Shown in pieces: positions 35,455 through 45,747 of a DNA stretch of 64,000 bases (position 1 is its first letter; the number at the start of each line of letters is the position of its first letter). The position numbers were made by a program, and so were the translations under genes. Location: positions 60,812,195-60,876,194 of the forward strand of contig NC_080046.1 in assembly GCF_012489685.1 (NCBI RefSeq), written 5' to 3'. Below the pieces are notes generated by a model. That model was given only the letters and a program-made list of their open reading frames with translations. It did no database searches and had not been told where the DNA came from. This stretch comes from Lotus japonicus. Its lineage: Eukaryota; Streptophyta; Magnoliopsida; Fabales; Fabaceae.

Positions 35455-37139
35455 CTCCCTCCCTTCTTTATTATAAGGCCATTTTTGAGTGTTTATTAGC
35501 ACTTTTGGTCCCTCATGTTTTCAAAATGTGTAAAAAGATTCCCCCACGTTTAAAAATAGCATAATGGTACCTCGACGTTAATCTCCGTTAGCAGTTTTAG
35601 TCCCTTGTCAATTTTCCATCCAAAAACTAACGGTTTTAGCTGATGTGGAATTTTTAATAAAATTTAAATGGATAAAATTAATTAAAAATAAAAAGCCTTT
35701 AATAATTAATGAAATTTTTTAACAAATTAAAACATTATTCTTCATGTTCAAAACCAAACATCATCTTCCAGATCAGGAAAAAAATAACAAACGAACTTCA
35801 TCATCTTCTCATCTTCTTCTCCATTCTCTCTTTCTCTTCTTGTTCTTCATTTCTCTCTAATTGTTTCTTCTTTCCGCGGTTAATCCCTTTCCCTAAGCAC
35901 CTTCACCCGCACCGCCACCTCCACCTCTGGGTTCACAGCGCCGCCGTCCCATGAATCTCCACTCCGCGAAGCGCTGCGCCATCACACCTTCGTTGAGCCT
36001 CTAGATCTCCAGAATCTGGGAGGCTTGGGTCGGTTCGGTTCAGACGCAGGACTGGGTTTTGTGGTCGAGGCTTGCAGGGGTGGCCGAGTCTCCAGATCTC
36101 CAGAACCCTCTTGCTAGGTTTAGGGCCTGTACTCGTGCGTGGTGTTAATTGAATCGGTTCTTCTTCTTCCCTTGCAAGTGGCGCGATTACAATGGCAGTT
36201 TGGGTTGGTTGGTTGAGAGAGAAGATAAGGAATGAAAGCAATTGAGATCTGGGTTCTTCTGTCCTTAATCTTTGATTTGCTCTCTTTGCCTTTGATCTCA
36301 ATCCTTTGTTGTTGGGTCAGAATGCTTGGCTGATGTTCTGTGTTCATGGATCCGTTTGTCGTTGCATGGTTTCCTTCCCCTGTTCCTCTTTCCTGTTGTT
36401 CTGCTGCTTTTGAATATCCTTGGTGCTTTCCTTCCCTTGATTCTTTATTGAGTGCTAGTCTGTATAATTTGTGAAATGTTGAAAGATCTGAATTTTTTAT
36501 CTGCGTTTATTTTGGGATTCTAGTGAAGATGAAGATGAAGAAATCTGGGGTTAGATGAAGAAATCTGGGTTGGTTTAATTTTTTACTAGAAATGTATGAA
36601 GATGTAAAGATGAATGATGAAGATGAAGATGTAAAGAGGTTAGGGTCACGTGAGGGCATGTGAGCTTCTTAAAAAACCGGTTCTCTCTCCTAGTCTTAAT
36701 GCCACATCAGAAGAAAAAAAATGCCAGGTCAAACAAAAACGTTAAGTTTCTAACGGAAATGAGGTGGGGGACCAAAACTGCTAACGGAGATTAACGTCGA
36801 GGTACCATTATGCTATTTTTATACGTGGGGGACTCTTTTTACACATTTTGGAAACGTGGGGGACCAAAAGTGCTATTAAGCCTTTCTTATTCCTAAATAT
36901 AAGTTCATTTACAATATCAATGGAACATTAATTATTTTTTTCCAAAACTATCTTCATATTTAATATGAAAGAGACAATGAGATTTTGAAATAATAACTTG
37001 GAGAGAGAAATTTATAAGAAATTAAATAAGGGTAATCTAGGAAAGTGAATAAATTCTTTTACAAATTTATTGCTTGTAACTACTTTTCTTAATCTAAGAG
37101 AATTGGGTCAAATGGACTTATAAATAGGAACAAAGGGAG
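35455..37139. mobile_element. Stowaway-type MITE interrupted by another TIR element
   Basis: Ends CTCCCTCCCTTCTTTATTATA and, inverted, CTCCCTTTGTTCCTATTTATA are flanked by TA on both sides (35453-35454 and 37140-37141), typical of Tc1/mariner-type Stowaway MITEs. Without the nested element at 35499-36873 it would be about 300 bp. Confidence 0.75.
35499..36873. mobile_element. TIR element with about 105-bp inverted repeats, nested in the MITE
   Basis: Ends GCACTTTTGGTCCC and its inverse extend with high identity for about 105 bases on each side, including 'ggtacctcgacgttaatctc'. Flanks show TATTA on both sides (35494-35498 and 36874-36878). The interior (35850-36350) is GC-richer and holds open frames on both strands with no recognisable family; it may be captured sequence. 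Long TIRs suggest a Mutator-like element, but the 5-bp flank is short for that group. Confidence 0.78.
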
Positions 37140-37141
37140 TA

Positions 37142-37345
37142 CAATCTTTTGATTATTTTCTATCTTTAATAAAATAGCAACATTTAAAAGATAAAAAAAA
37201 TATTTATGTCAAATAAATATTTCCCTTTTAAAAAAAGGTAAAATTTTGAAAGTATTACAGTCTTTTGATTATTTTCTATCTTTCATAAAATAGCAACATT
37301 TAAAAGATAAAAAAAATATTTATGTCAAATAAATATTTATTTAAC
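37142..37345. repeat. Direct repeat of about 115 bp
   Basis: Two units share 'tattttctatcttt...aaaatagcaacatttaaaag'. The unit boundary phrase 'cccttttaa-aaaaggtaaaatt' also occurs at 35420-35445, before the MITE. The MITE therefore landed inside a local tandem duplication. Confidence 0.7.
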
Positions 37346-37480
37346 ATTTTAACTATAATCATTTAGTAAATTTTTCTTTTCAAAAATTAATTAAAAAGCT
37401 CTTAATAATCTTACTTTTCAGCCTGGTTCTTTCCATGTCCCACTCAATGATTTGTTGACGCCCCATTACAAATTTTTGTG

Positions 37481-37583
37481 TATAAATATAACCCTCTACA
37501 TAAAATAGCCAGTAAGAGAGAAAATCAGTGAAAGGTTCATATAAGTTCACTCTTTTTGTTCTTCTGTGTGTTTGGAGGCTCAG
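37481..37583 (+). promoter_or_regulatory. Distal promoter and leader exon of F-box copy 3
   Basis: TATAAATA at 37481-37488, then a leader homologous to those of the other F-box copies, ending GGAGGCTCAG|GTACTA at 37583. Unlike the nearer duplicate at 38026-38133, it keeps both the TATA box and the GT donor. It may therefore be the one in use. Confidence 0.6.
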
Positions 37584-38025
37584 GTACTATACAATATTCT
37601 GAAGCATTCTCTGTTCTTCCATTAAGCATTTTGAGTGATTTCTTCTGTGTTGCAAAAATTTGTGAATTTTTTTTTTTGATTTGAGGCTTGAGTTCATAGA
37701 TCCTAGTCCGTTTATGTTGTTCTTTATTATATTTGCAGATTCGCAGCTTTTTTATGACTATTAATGTGTCATAATTTTGTATTATATTTGCTCTGCAGCT
37801 ACTTATCAAAAATAAATTTTGCAGCTTTTTGACAAATTTTTATATGGAGTAGCAGCGCCATTAGAACAACTCTTCAGCATCTAACGTGACCCAATTTATC
37901 CAACAATCTTTAAATGTTTTTAAACTAGTAAATTTTTATTTTTAAAACCATTAGCCATCTTCTTTTTTACCTCGATTGCTTCCATATCCTGCTGCTTTGT
38001 CAACATTCCTCCTTACGATTTCTAG

Positions 38026-38133
38026 CATAAATAATTAGACCCTCTACTTAAAACATTTAGTAAATGAGAGAAAATCAATGAAAAGTTTGCCAATGTGTAT
38101 TCTCTGCGTTCTTTAGTGGCTTTTGAGGCTTAG
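38026..38133 (+). other. Proximal leader-exon duplicate of F-box copy 3, disabled
   Basis: It matches the promoter and leader exon of copies 1 and 2, but TATAAATA has become CATAAATA (38026) and the donor GT has become GA (38134-38135). These two changes should abolish normal initiation and splicing here. Confidence 0.65.
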
Positions 38134-38832
38134 GAATAATTCTGAAGCCTTATGTGTTTTTCCATTTAAAATTTTTAGTAATTTTTTGGTTTGCAAAATT
38201 TTTGTGTCAACTTCATTTTTCAATTTGGGGCCAGAGTTCAGCAAATAATTAGAGTCAGTTTGTTTCTGTTGTTCTTTGTGTTTGTACCTTTTCAATATGA
38301 AGTATGGGAATTTTTAGACATTTATTTTGATATTTTGAAGGACGTCTTTGGCTCGGGTTAGTCACTGCTATATACATCCTTGTTTATAAAATTATATGAA
38401 ATCTCTTTTTTTTTTCAATTTTTCAATTTCCATTATAAAAAAACAGAGTTGTTTCACGCCAGGGCATGTGCAGCTTGAGCACTAACTGCGTACTAGTATG
38501 CATGCAATTATTCATGTGTGTGTCATTTGTTAATTTATTAAGTTTAAATGATTTTTCCTCATTTATTTTTTGTGCTTCATTTCGTATATATATTTAAACA
38601 TTATTTGTACTACTTTAGTTGTATTCTAAGGTCTTAGACACTAAAATTAGGTAGTGTTTTGTGATAAGATAGTTTAAACTACTGTATTCTAATTTCTGGA
38701 ACCTTGAATACACACAAGAAAAACTAGAATATATTAGCTTTAAATCAAGGTTTACTATAATTTTAAGTATTGTTTGAATGCTAGTTTAACGATATTAAGA
38801 TTTTGACTAAATTGCTTTATTTTCTTGCCGAT

Positions 38833-39702
38833 ATGGTTAGAGCTAGAGGTGGTCGATTTGCAGGTCGTTCTGCACCACGTGCTCCACCTATTGCCTTTGC
38901 TCGTAAAGCACGTGTAGTTGCTCATGTTAAGAACCCATCGCAGTACACTTATTCAAGATTGGTGAAGATGGCAAGGAGCAAGAGACGCCGCACTTGTTAT
39001 AAAGGTCCCAGCTCCACTTCTGCTATAAAAACGCTTTCAAGAGACATGTTAATAGAGGTGGTTGCAATTGTGGCCTCACACTCTTTCATTGACCTTCACG
39101 CCATCAAAATGTGTTGTAAAGATTTTATTGACGCTACTGAAGATAGCTCTATTTGGCGAAAAGTTTCTTTGGACACATTCCCATTAATCCTGTGGCTTTC
39201 TAATGACAAAGTATCGTCATTCTTGAACCGTTGCAAGGAGTATGGAAACATGGAGAGCTTGTATAGAGAAGGATTGCTGAAATATTTTGGTTATCCAAAT
39301 GGAAAGATTGATGGTCTTGAAATCTTGAAGGTAGTTGCTCAAAAGGGTCATAAGGAAGCAAAATATGCGTGCGGTATGATTTCATTATGCTCTGAAGATG
39401 AAGATATGAGAAATCAAGGACTTGAACATATGCGTTCTTTGAGGAAGTTCAAGTGTGTAGTAGGATCCAGACATAAAGTGAAACAATTATTGGGCTCTAT
39501 ATGGAAAAATAATGGAATGCTCAAGCGTAATCAGAACCCCCTTTGTAACTCTAAGACCACATGCAAAGGGTGGAGAGTGAAGACAGGTCGATGGGCATTA
39601 ATTGATGATGATGACGATGATGATGATGATATTGGATTATGTGAGTATTGTAGATGGGATCATGAGTTAGAAGTTTTTTACCGATTATTCAATGTTCACT
39701 AG
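38833..39702 (+). CDS. F-box protein with Sel1-like segment, copy 3
   Basis: 289 codons, gap-free against copies 1 and 2. It has the F-box (LSRDMLIEVVAIVAS...IWRKVSLD), Sel1-like stretch (GLEILKVVAQKGHKEAKYACGM), an Asp tract of nine residues and the final LCEYCRWDHE. The start at 38833 is chosen by alignment. The conserved acceptor CAG two bases before the ATG has become CCG (TTCTTGCCGAT), so normal splicing to this start looks impaired. With the damaged proximal leader exon, this copy may be poorly expressed, retain its leader intron, or start at a new site. The reading frame itself shows no lesion. The convergent STIG1-like copy D is heavily decayed. Confidence 0.78.
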   Translation: MVRARGGRFAGRSAPRAPPIAFARKARVVAHVKNPSQYTYSRLVKMARSKRRRTCYKGPSSTSAIKTLSRDMLIEVVAIVASHSFIDLHAIKMCCKDFIDATEDSSIWRKVSLDTFPLILWLSNDKVSSFLNRCKEYGNMESLYREGLLKYFGYPNGKIDGLEILKVVAQKGHKEAKYACGMISLCSEDEDMRNQGLEHMRSLRKFKCVVGSRHKVKQLLGSIWKNNGMLKRNQNPLCNSKTTCKGWRVKTGRWALIDDDDDDDDDIGLCEYCRWDHELEVFYRLFNVH

Positions 39703-40183
39703 TTTACATGAATTTTCTTCCTAGTTGAGCCAATTATAATATAATGAATTAATATATGAAGAAATGAGTTTTTTTATAATACTAACTTTTTATGGCAAAG
39801 GTGAACTACCACACTGATTATCCTTTTAAAAGAACCATAATATTAACATAAATCATAAAAATTGGAGTACTATATATATATATAGTTTTTATTTTTGAAA
39901 TGGAGTACTATATATAGTTATTTATTTATATTTTTGAAACAATTTATTTATTTATTTATTTCATATATAAACAACCAATAACCAATTACAAGGAAATAAT
40001 ATTCATACAGAAAAATAGCAATTAATTTTATTTGAATACACCAAATAACTTTCAAAAAAAAGAATACACCAAATAAATACACTTCAATTAATACTATAAA
40101 TACGTAGCAGAGAGATGACTGCTTTATTGGTCAGGTTATGATCACACATAGTTCGTGATCCAAAGAATATGAAATTCAATCCT

Positions 40184-40547
40184 CTAAGCATAGTTGCACA
40201 TCCTATAAACACATGAACCTCGATTGTCACACTTGTTGCCACATCTCCCACAATGCTTCTCGTTGGTTCTAGGATTCACGCATGTACCCACAGTTATATT
40301 CATCCGTGGTAAGGTTCACACATTTGTTCTTGCAGCAATCAGGGCCTAGTGCCTACGCTGCCTTTAACATCGCAAATCTTGGGCTATTTGTCACATGTCA
40401 ATGGCTCCCCCCTCTGATATTTTTGAGAAAGGAACCTATTTGCTCCTCGAAGCATGTTCGATTCTGCATCACTTTCTGAAGATGTTGCTGACAGGGTGAT
40501 GGACAAAGCCATCACCAAGGACAGAACTAAGAGGGTCTTCACTTCAT
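40184..40547 (-). pseudogene. STIG1-like cysteine-rich secreted protein, multiply broken (copy D)
   Basis: The start ATG (40547) is followed by a 4-base deletion that gives an immediate TGA. The signal peptide (TLLVLSLVMALSITLSA) survives only in another frame. CDKY has become CDK-TAG (TAC to TAG). A deletion of roughly 45 bases removes the CGKKCGFSKMCCQGKC block. The conserved stop at 40184-40186 remains. A TATAAATT (40647-40640, minus) lies upstream. This is the most decayed of the four copies. Confidence 0.88.
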
Positions 40548-40639
40548 TTTTTTTTAATTTAATTTGGTATTTGTTTAGGGAGGTAATTAAGGAAATTAGA
40601 AGAGGCAGTTTTGAATAAGAAGGATGCATGGTGAAGTAG

Positions 40640-41280
40640 AATTTATAGAGAGGAAGAGGTTCGAGTTTGGCCTCTTTGCAATATTGATTACATGCATCAG
40701 ATGAGCTAGCTAGTATTCTAAGTATTTATTAGTGGGCTAGTCTAAACAAACGGCCTATTAATTCAAATGTTTATACCAAAGTTAGGCTTATTAATTGGCA
40801 CCAACTTCACTTCTAATTACACACTTATCAGTTGAAAATAATGGTGGCGGGAAAGTTCTTCCTTGAATTGGTAATGCCTGCTCTCTCTAGGCATGTGGGT
40901 GAGTGGCAATGGCTGGTCATATGTGATTGGTGCATGGCTGGTTTTTTCTCTAGTGGCAGACCCTGTTTGGCCTCTGTTTCTGTTTATCTTTTTTCCTTTC
41001 GATCCCCTGTTTTGCTTTCCCTCTTGCGGTCTTGCCTGTTACAATTTCCCCCCTGTTCTCTCTTTCTTGCACAGTAGTGTGAAATATACCTAGTACTTCC
41101 TTTATTCTATTCATTTAGCTTAAATTTTTTTTTTGCTAAACTATAAAATTTGGTTTAATTATAACTTGATGATCAACGGAAGCTAGGTCGCATGTGAAGT
41201 CTTAAGGAAATTAAACCAACTAATCGTCTCAATACAACAGTCTATAAATTCCAGAAAACGGTTACAGAACCACCACGCCA
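40640..41280. other. STIG1-like copy D upstream flank with a LINE-like piece
   Basis: After the promoter remnant, 40830-41090 has the pyrimidine-rich composition of the LINE 3' UTRs seen at 6770-6970 and 13600-13760, without a clear protein match. No gene is supported. Confidence 0.35.
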
Positions 41281-41690
41281 AACTATATATACAGCCTTTT
41301 AGTTTGAATTTTATCTCATGTCTATACTACACACTACATAGCTAGGTGTTAAAAATAATATAATAAAATTATTCATGTGCTTAAACTTTTGAAATAATTT
41401 GTTATTTGACATGTTTTAGAATTCGATTATTATCATCTTTAATTCTTCTAATAAAAAGTTGAATATTAACACCTAATAGGTGGGTCTATACTTGTTCATG
41501 CATTAAGTCCAAATAAGGATCTTGTGTGAGAGAAAAATTTAAAAATAATGATATAAATTATTGACTTAACTTTTGTTATATATTAATTAAATTAAAAATA
41601 TAAATTATATTTAAGAATAATATTTTATTATCAACTTACGTCTCAAGTTTAAGTAAAATAAATTATGTGCATTGCACGTGCTAAAATATT
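41281..41690. repeat. Cassette flank shared with 13510-13597 plus 14975-15310
   Basis: AT-rich flank homologous to that of STIG1-like copy B. Here it is uninterrupted, which gives the empty-site sequence for the LINE at 13598-14958. Homology ends at the 'gtgcattgcacgtgc' phrase. Confidence 0.75.
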
Positions 41691-41724
41691 GGTTCATAAC
41701 CAGCATGAGTTAAATGTCACAATT

Positions 41725-41945
41725 GACTTCAGGTTCCCGGTTTAGCTCTCACCTCCCAAAGGTTGAGGGTTCGAATCCCCTGGGGGTCAGTAAAATTCCA
41801 GTTGGTCAGCAACCCTCCTCGGGGAGATCCCCCCACGCTCCTTTTAGGGGTGAGTCTCTGCTGGCCTCCCCAGCATGTCACTGACGCCCTGCTTGATAGT
41901 CTGGAGGTGCTTTCATTTCGTTCTATCATTTTTTTCAAAAAATAA
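41725..41945 (+). mobile_element. Probable tRNA-derived SINE
   Basis: A B-box-like GGTTCGAATCCC (41768-41779) follows an A-box-like GTTTAGCTCTCACC about 30-40 bases earlier. The body is GC-richer than its surroundings and ends in a T-run and A-rich tail near 41928-41950. No cloverleaf can be formed, so it is not a functional tRNA gene. Confidence 0.55.
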
Positions 41946-42364
41946 ATAAAGACTAGTTCATCCTAAAAGAACCATATATGTGTAACGTTTTGCACTAAAA
42001 TGTATTTAAAAAAATAGTTTATAACTTTTCATTAAAATATTTTACAGATGACTTTTTATTTCTAAAATATTAAATTAGAACAAAGTATGTTAGTTATTGT
42101 TTTCCGGAGAAGAAGAAAATAAAATGTATGCATGTTAGTTATGATATTTTAAAGAATTTCAAAGAAATTTTATATTGCGCTACTGTAGGCTAGCGTTGTT
42201 TCGCTTCGGGGCCTTGCCCTCCATGTTAAATATATATATATTTATATTAAAAATTAAAAAAATAATCAACCATAATAGTCATATTTAAAGAAATATATGG
42301 TGTTTTGATGTTCTGCACTTCAGCAAGGAGTGCTGCTATTTTGATGGGAAAGCGATATGACATA

Positions 42365-42634
42365 TGGACTGGGCGAGCCCCTAGAGGGGCAACGCCCAGC
42401 GTGAAGCCCGCCCCGAGGCGGGGGCCTGGCCTTAAGTTGGGCCTTAACCTCGGAGGCCCAATTGGCCCAATAGGTAGTGCCCAAGCTCTATAAATAGGAG
42501 GTAGTTACCAATTGTAGGGGACTTTTGCTCACTTTATGAAATAACACATGAAATTCAGCATTCTCATTCTCTCTTTAGCACATTCTTCCGCTCTCTAGGT
42601 ACTATCCCTTCCTTCAATGTTCATTCCCAGAACA
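42365..42634 (+). repeat. Left terminal repeat of the gypsy element
   Basis: 270 bases, colinear without gaps with 60993-61262, with four differences seen by eye. It has CTATAAATAG as a TATA box near 42490. Confidence 0.8.
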
Positions 42635-42653
42635 TTTGGCGCCGTCTGTGGGG
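42635..42653 (+). other. Gypsy primer-binding site
   Basis: TTTGGCGCCGTCTGTGGGG directly after the left repeat. The TGGCGCCG core is common to primer sites of Tat and related plant gypsy elements. The exact tRNA primer is not assigned. Confidence 0.65.
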
Positions 42654-42660
42654 GAAACAA

Positions 42661-43290
42661 GTTGACTTCAGGTAGATTGGTCGCCTGGTCGGTTGAATTG
42701 TCCGAATATGGGTTGCAATATGATAAGCGAGGCACGGTTGGCGCACAGTCGCTGGCTGATTTTGTGGTGGAGTTGACCCCAGATCGGTTTGAAAGAGTGG
42801 ACACTCAGTGGACTCTCTTTGTAGATGGATCCTCCAATAGCAGTGGCAGTGGCGCGGGAGTAACGTTGGAAGGACCAGGAGATCTAGTACTGGGGCAATC
42901 ACTGAAATTCGAGTTCAAGGCCACAAACAACCAGGAAGAGTATGAAGCTCTCATCGCCGGGTTGAAGTTGGCGCGTTCGGTAAAGATCGGAAGTTTGTTG
43001 ATAAGAACGGACTCGCAGTTGGTGGAGAACCAAGTGAAGGGCACTTTCCAGGTCAAAGATCCCAATCTGATCAAGTACCTTGAGCGAGTGCGATATTTGA
43101 TGACACTTTTTCAAGAGGTTGTAGTAGAGTATGTTCCTCGGGCTGAAAACCAGCGGGCGGACGCGTTGGCCAAATTGGCGAGCACGCGGAAGCCCGGCAA
43201 CAACAAAAGTGTGATTCAGGAAACGCTGGCGTGCCCCAGCATTGAAGGCGAGCTCATGGCATGTGTGAACAGAGGGGCCGTGGATGGGAC
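42661..43290 (+). pseudogene. Gypsy pol remnant: RNase H (archaeal-type)
   Basis: The frame opens with the end of the first RNase H/linker region (LVAWSVELSEYGLQY, then QSLADFVVE). It then enters a second RNase H domain: FVDGSSN (first Asp), ATNNQEEYEAL (Glu), IRTDSQLV (Asp), and RADALAKLAS. This additional domain characterises Tat elements and would remove RNA from the cDNA hybrid. The upstream part of pol is deleted, and the frame shifts before the integrase near 43270-43290, so no polyprotein can be made. Confidence 0.8.
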
Positions 43291-44393
43291 CCATATTATC
43301 CATCTTGGCGGGGGACCCGGCGGAAGTGGAGCAATGCACGAAGGAGCAACGGCGAGAGGCGAGCCACTATACTCTCATTGACAGACACTTGTATCGCCGT
43401 GGTTTTTCGACGCCATTGCTAAAATGCGTACCGCCGGAAAAATACGAGGCGATAATGTCTGAGGTGCATGAGGGAGTGTGTGCAAGCCACATTGGGGGGA
43501 GATCTTTGGCTTGCAAGGTGTTAAGGGCGGGATTCTACTGGCCCACCCTCAGGAAAGATTGTATGGACTTTGTGAAGCGGTGCAAAAAATGTCAAGTGTT
43601 TGCTGATTTGTCTAAGGCACCGCCAAAAGAGCTGGTAACGATGAGCGCCCCATGGCCTTTCGCCATGTGGGGTGTGGATTTGGTAGGACATTTTCCGACC
43701 GCCAGGTCGCAAATGAAGTTTATATTAGTGGCGGTGGACTATTTCACTAAATGGATTGAAGCCGAGCCCCTGGCCAAAATAACCTCTGCAAAAATAGTCA
43801 ACTTTTACTGGAAGCGTATTGTTTGTAGGTTTGGGATCCCAAGGGCGATCGTATCCGATAATGGGACCCAGTTTTCAAGCAACCAAACAAGGGAATTTTG
43901 CAAGGAAATGGGCATACAGATGAGGTTCGCCTCTGTGGAGCATCCGCAAACGAATGGACAGGTAGAATCCGCAAACAGGGTGATTCTGCGTGGATTAAGG
44001 CGACGGCTTGAGGAAGCTAAGGGAGCTTGGCTGGATGAACTCCCAGTGGTGCTATGGTCGTACAACACCACTGTGCAATCTACTACAAGAGAAACCCCCT
44101 TTAGAATGACCTATGGGGTAGATGCCATGTTGCCGGTGGAGATTGACAATTTCACATGGCGAACCCAGCCAGATTTTGAAGGGGAGAATCAAGCCAATAT
44201 GGCGGTGGAGTTGGATCTCCTGTCTGAAACGCGTGATGAGGCGCACATTCGAGAAACGGCGATGAAGCAGCGCGTGGCCGCCAAGTACAATAGCAGGGTT
44301 CGCGTCCGAGACATGCGAGTTGGTGATCTGGTCCTCAAGTGGCGATCAGGAGCCCCGGGAAACAAGTTGACTCCGAACTGGGAAGGGCCCTAC
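43269..44393 (+). pseudogene. Gypsy integrase, 5' part
   Basis: After the frameshift the frame reads LIDRHLYRRGF, then the zinc-binding H-x4-H...C-x2-C region (VHEGVCASHIGG, CKKCQVF). The catalytic core follows with D (WGVDLVGHF), D (SDNGTQF) and E (NGQVESANR). The C-terminal part runs to NWEGPY at 44393, where the copia LTR begins. Integrase inserts the retroelement cDNA in the nucleus. No chromodomain is evident. It is disrupted by the nested element and so inactive. Confidence 0.88.
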
Positions 44394-45675
44394 TGTAAGA
44401 TCAAGTTTTGATCTAGTAGTACAACTCTATGTTTTGATGATTACAAGTTAACCTTTTGATATGAACAATTGTGGTACTCTAACGTGTTTTTCTGAGTGTG
44501 CTATTTACAGGCTCTGACCCTGACTCAATTTCACACAAATCAGAAGCACTGTGTATAAAGGGTAACCCAAGCAACGCTTTCGCATTCACCATGTTCAGTA
44601 TGAACAGTGGAAAAGCTTCAGAAGATCTGAAGCTATACAAACTCTGATGAGGACTCAGTCGCTAGAAGCTCTGATGATCCAGAAGTTCTGACAACCAAGA
44701 AACACTGAAGGTTCAGATGTTCCGATGGTGTAGAAGACTCTGAAGATCCAGAAGCTGAATAGTGGAAACTCTGAAGTCCAGAAGCAAGAAACTCTGAAGG
44801 CCATGTTCTTCCCTCTGAGTTCAGAATCAGAAGATACAATGGTCAGAGGATCTGTGCTATCCCTCTGACTCTGATCAACCGGCTTCACAAGTTCCAATAC
44901 GAAGCATTCCTCTGATCAGAAGTCTCCTAGGTTAAAAGGTCAAGTCGCTATCCAAGTACAAAAGCAAGTGTACCTTCCTGACGACCTACCTAACGTTCTC
45001 AGCCACAGCAGAAGCTGGATTTTCCAGAACTGCCCTCCAACGGTAGCATTTCCCATGCAACGCTCAACCCTAATCCTTGGAGTATATATAGAGGCTGAAG
45101 ATTGAAAGAAGCGGCTAGAAGAAAAAAAATAGACAAGAAGCAATACACACGCGCAAGAGATATTCTAAGCTTTCTTTCATCTTGTAATTTATTTTAGTTT
45201 ACACTCAGCTTATTCAGAAGCAAACCCTTGTAAACACCAACCTCAAACAGTTGTTTGATTTTCCTTAAGGGACCGGGTAGGTCAGTATCCTTAAGAAGAC
45301 TAAGAGAGTGAATCTTAGTGGTGATTCCTTTAGGAGATCAAGGTTGATCGGATCCTAGAGAAGACTAAGAGAGTGAATCTTAGTGTGAGCTAAGTCAGTG
45401 TAATTGTTAGTCACTTGTAGGTTTCAAGTGCAGTTGTAACTCTTACCTGATTAGTGGATTGCCTTCATTCTAAGAAGGAAGAAATCACCTTAACGGGTGG
45501 ACTGGAGTAGCTTGAGTGATTTATCAAGTGAACCAGGATAAAATCCTTGTGTGCTTTTCTATCTCTATCTTTTGCACTTAGTTCTCGAAAAGATTTGTTA
45601 AAATCTTTAAGGTGGTAGTTTTGTACTGAAAACGTTATTCAAACCCCCCCCTTTCTACCGTTTTTCATACCTTCA
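44394..45675 (+). repeat. Left LTR of the copia element
   Basis: 1282 bases, TG...CA, with a GAGTATATATAG promoter near 45080 and a polypyrimidine/C-run near the end. The small minus-strand open frames inside recur identically in the right LTR and are not taken as genes. Confidence 0.95.
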
Positions 45676-45677
45676 AT

Positions 45678-45689
45678 TGGTATCAGAGC
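45678..45689 (+). other. Copia primer-binding site
   Basis: TGGTATCAGAGC, complementary to the 3' end of plant initiator tRNA-Met, two bases after the left LTR. Confidence 0.92.
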
Positions 45690-45747
45690 GCAAGTTCTGA
45701 TTACCACACCTAACAGTGTTCAGTGATCCGGGCCGGTGTGAAAAACA

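Noticed and set aside
41730..41800. tRNA gene
   Set aside because: Only A- and B-box-like promoter pieces are present; no acceptor stem or anticodon arm can be drawn. A SINE explains it better.
44633..45143. Small minus-strand ORFs in the copia LTR (also at 55593-56103)
   Set aside because: Low-complexity Ser-rich translations of LTR sequence, identical in both LTRs simply because the LTRs are identical.
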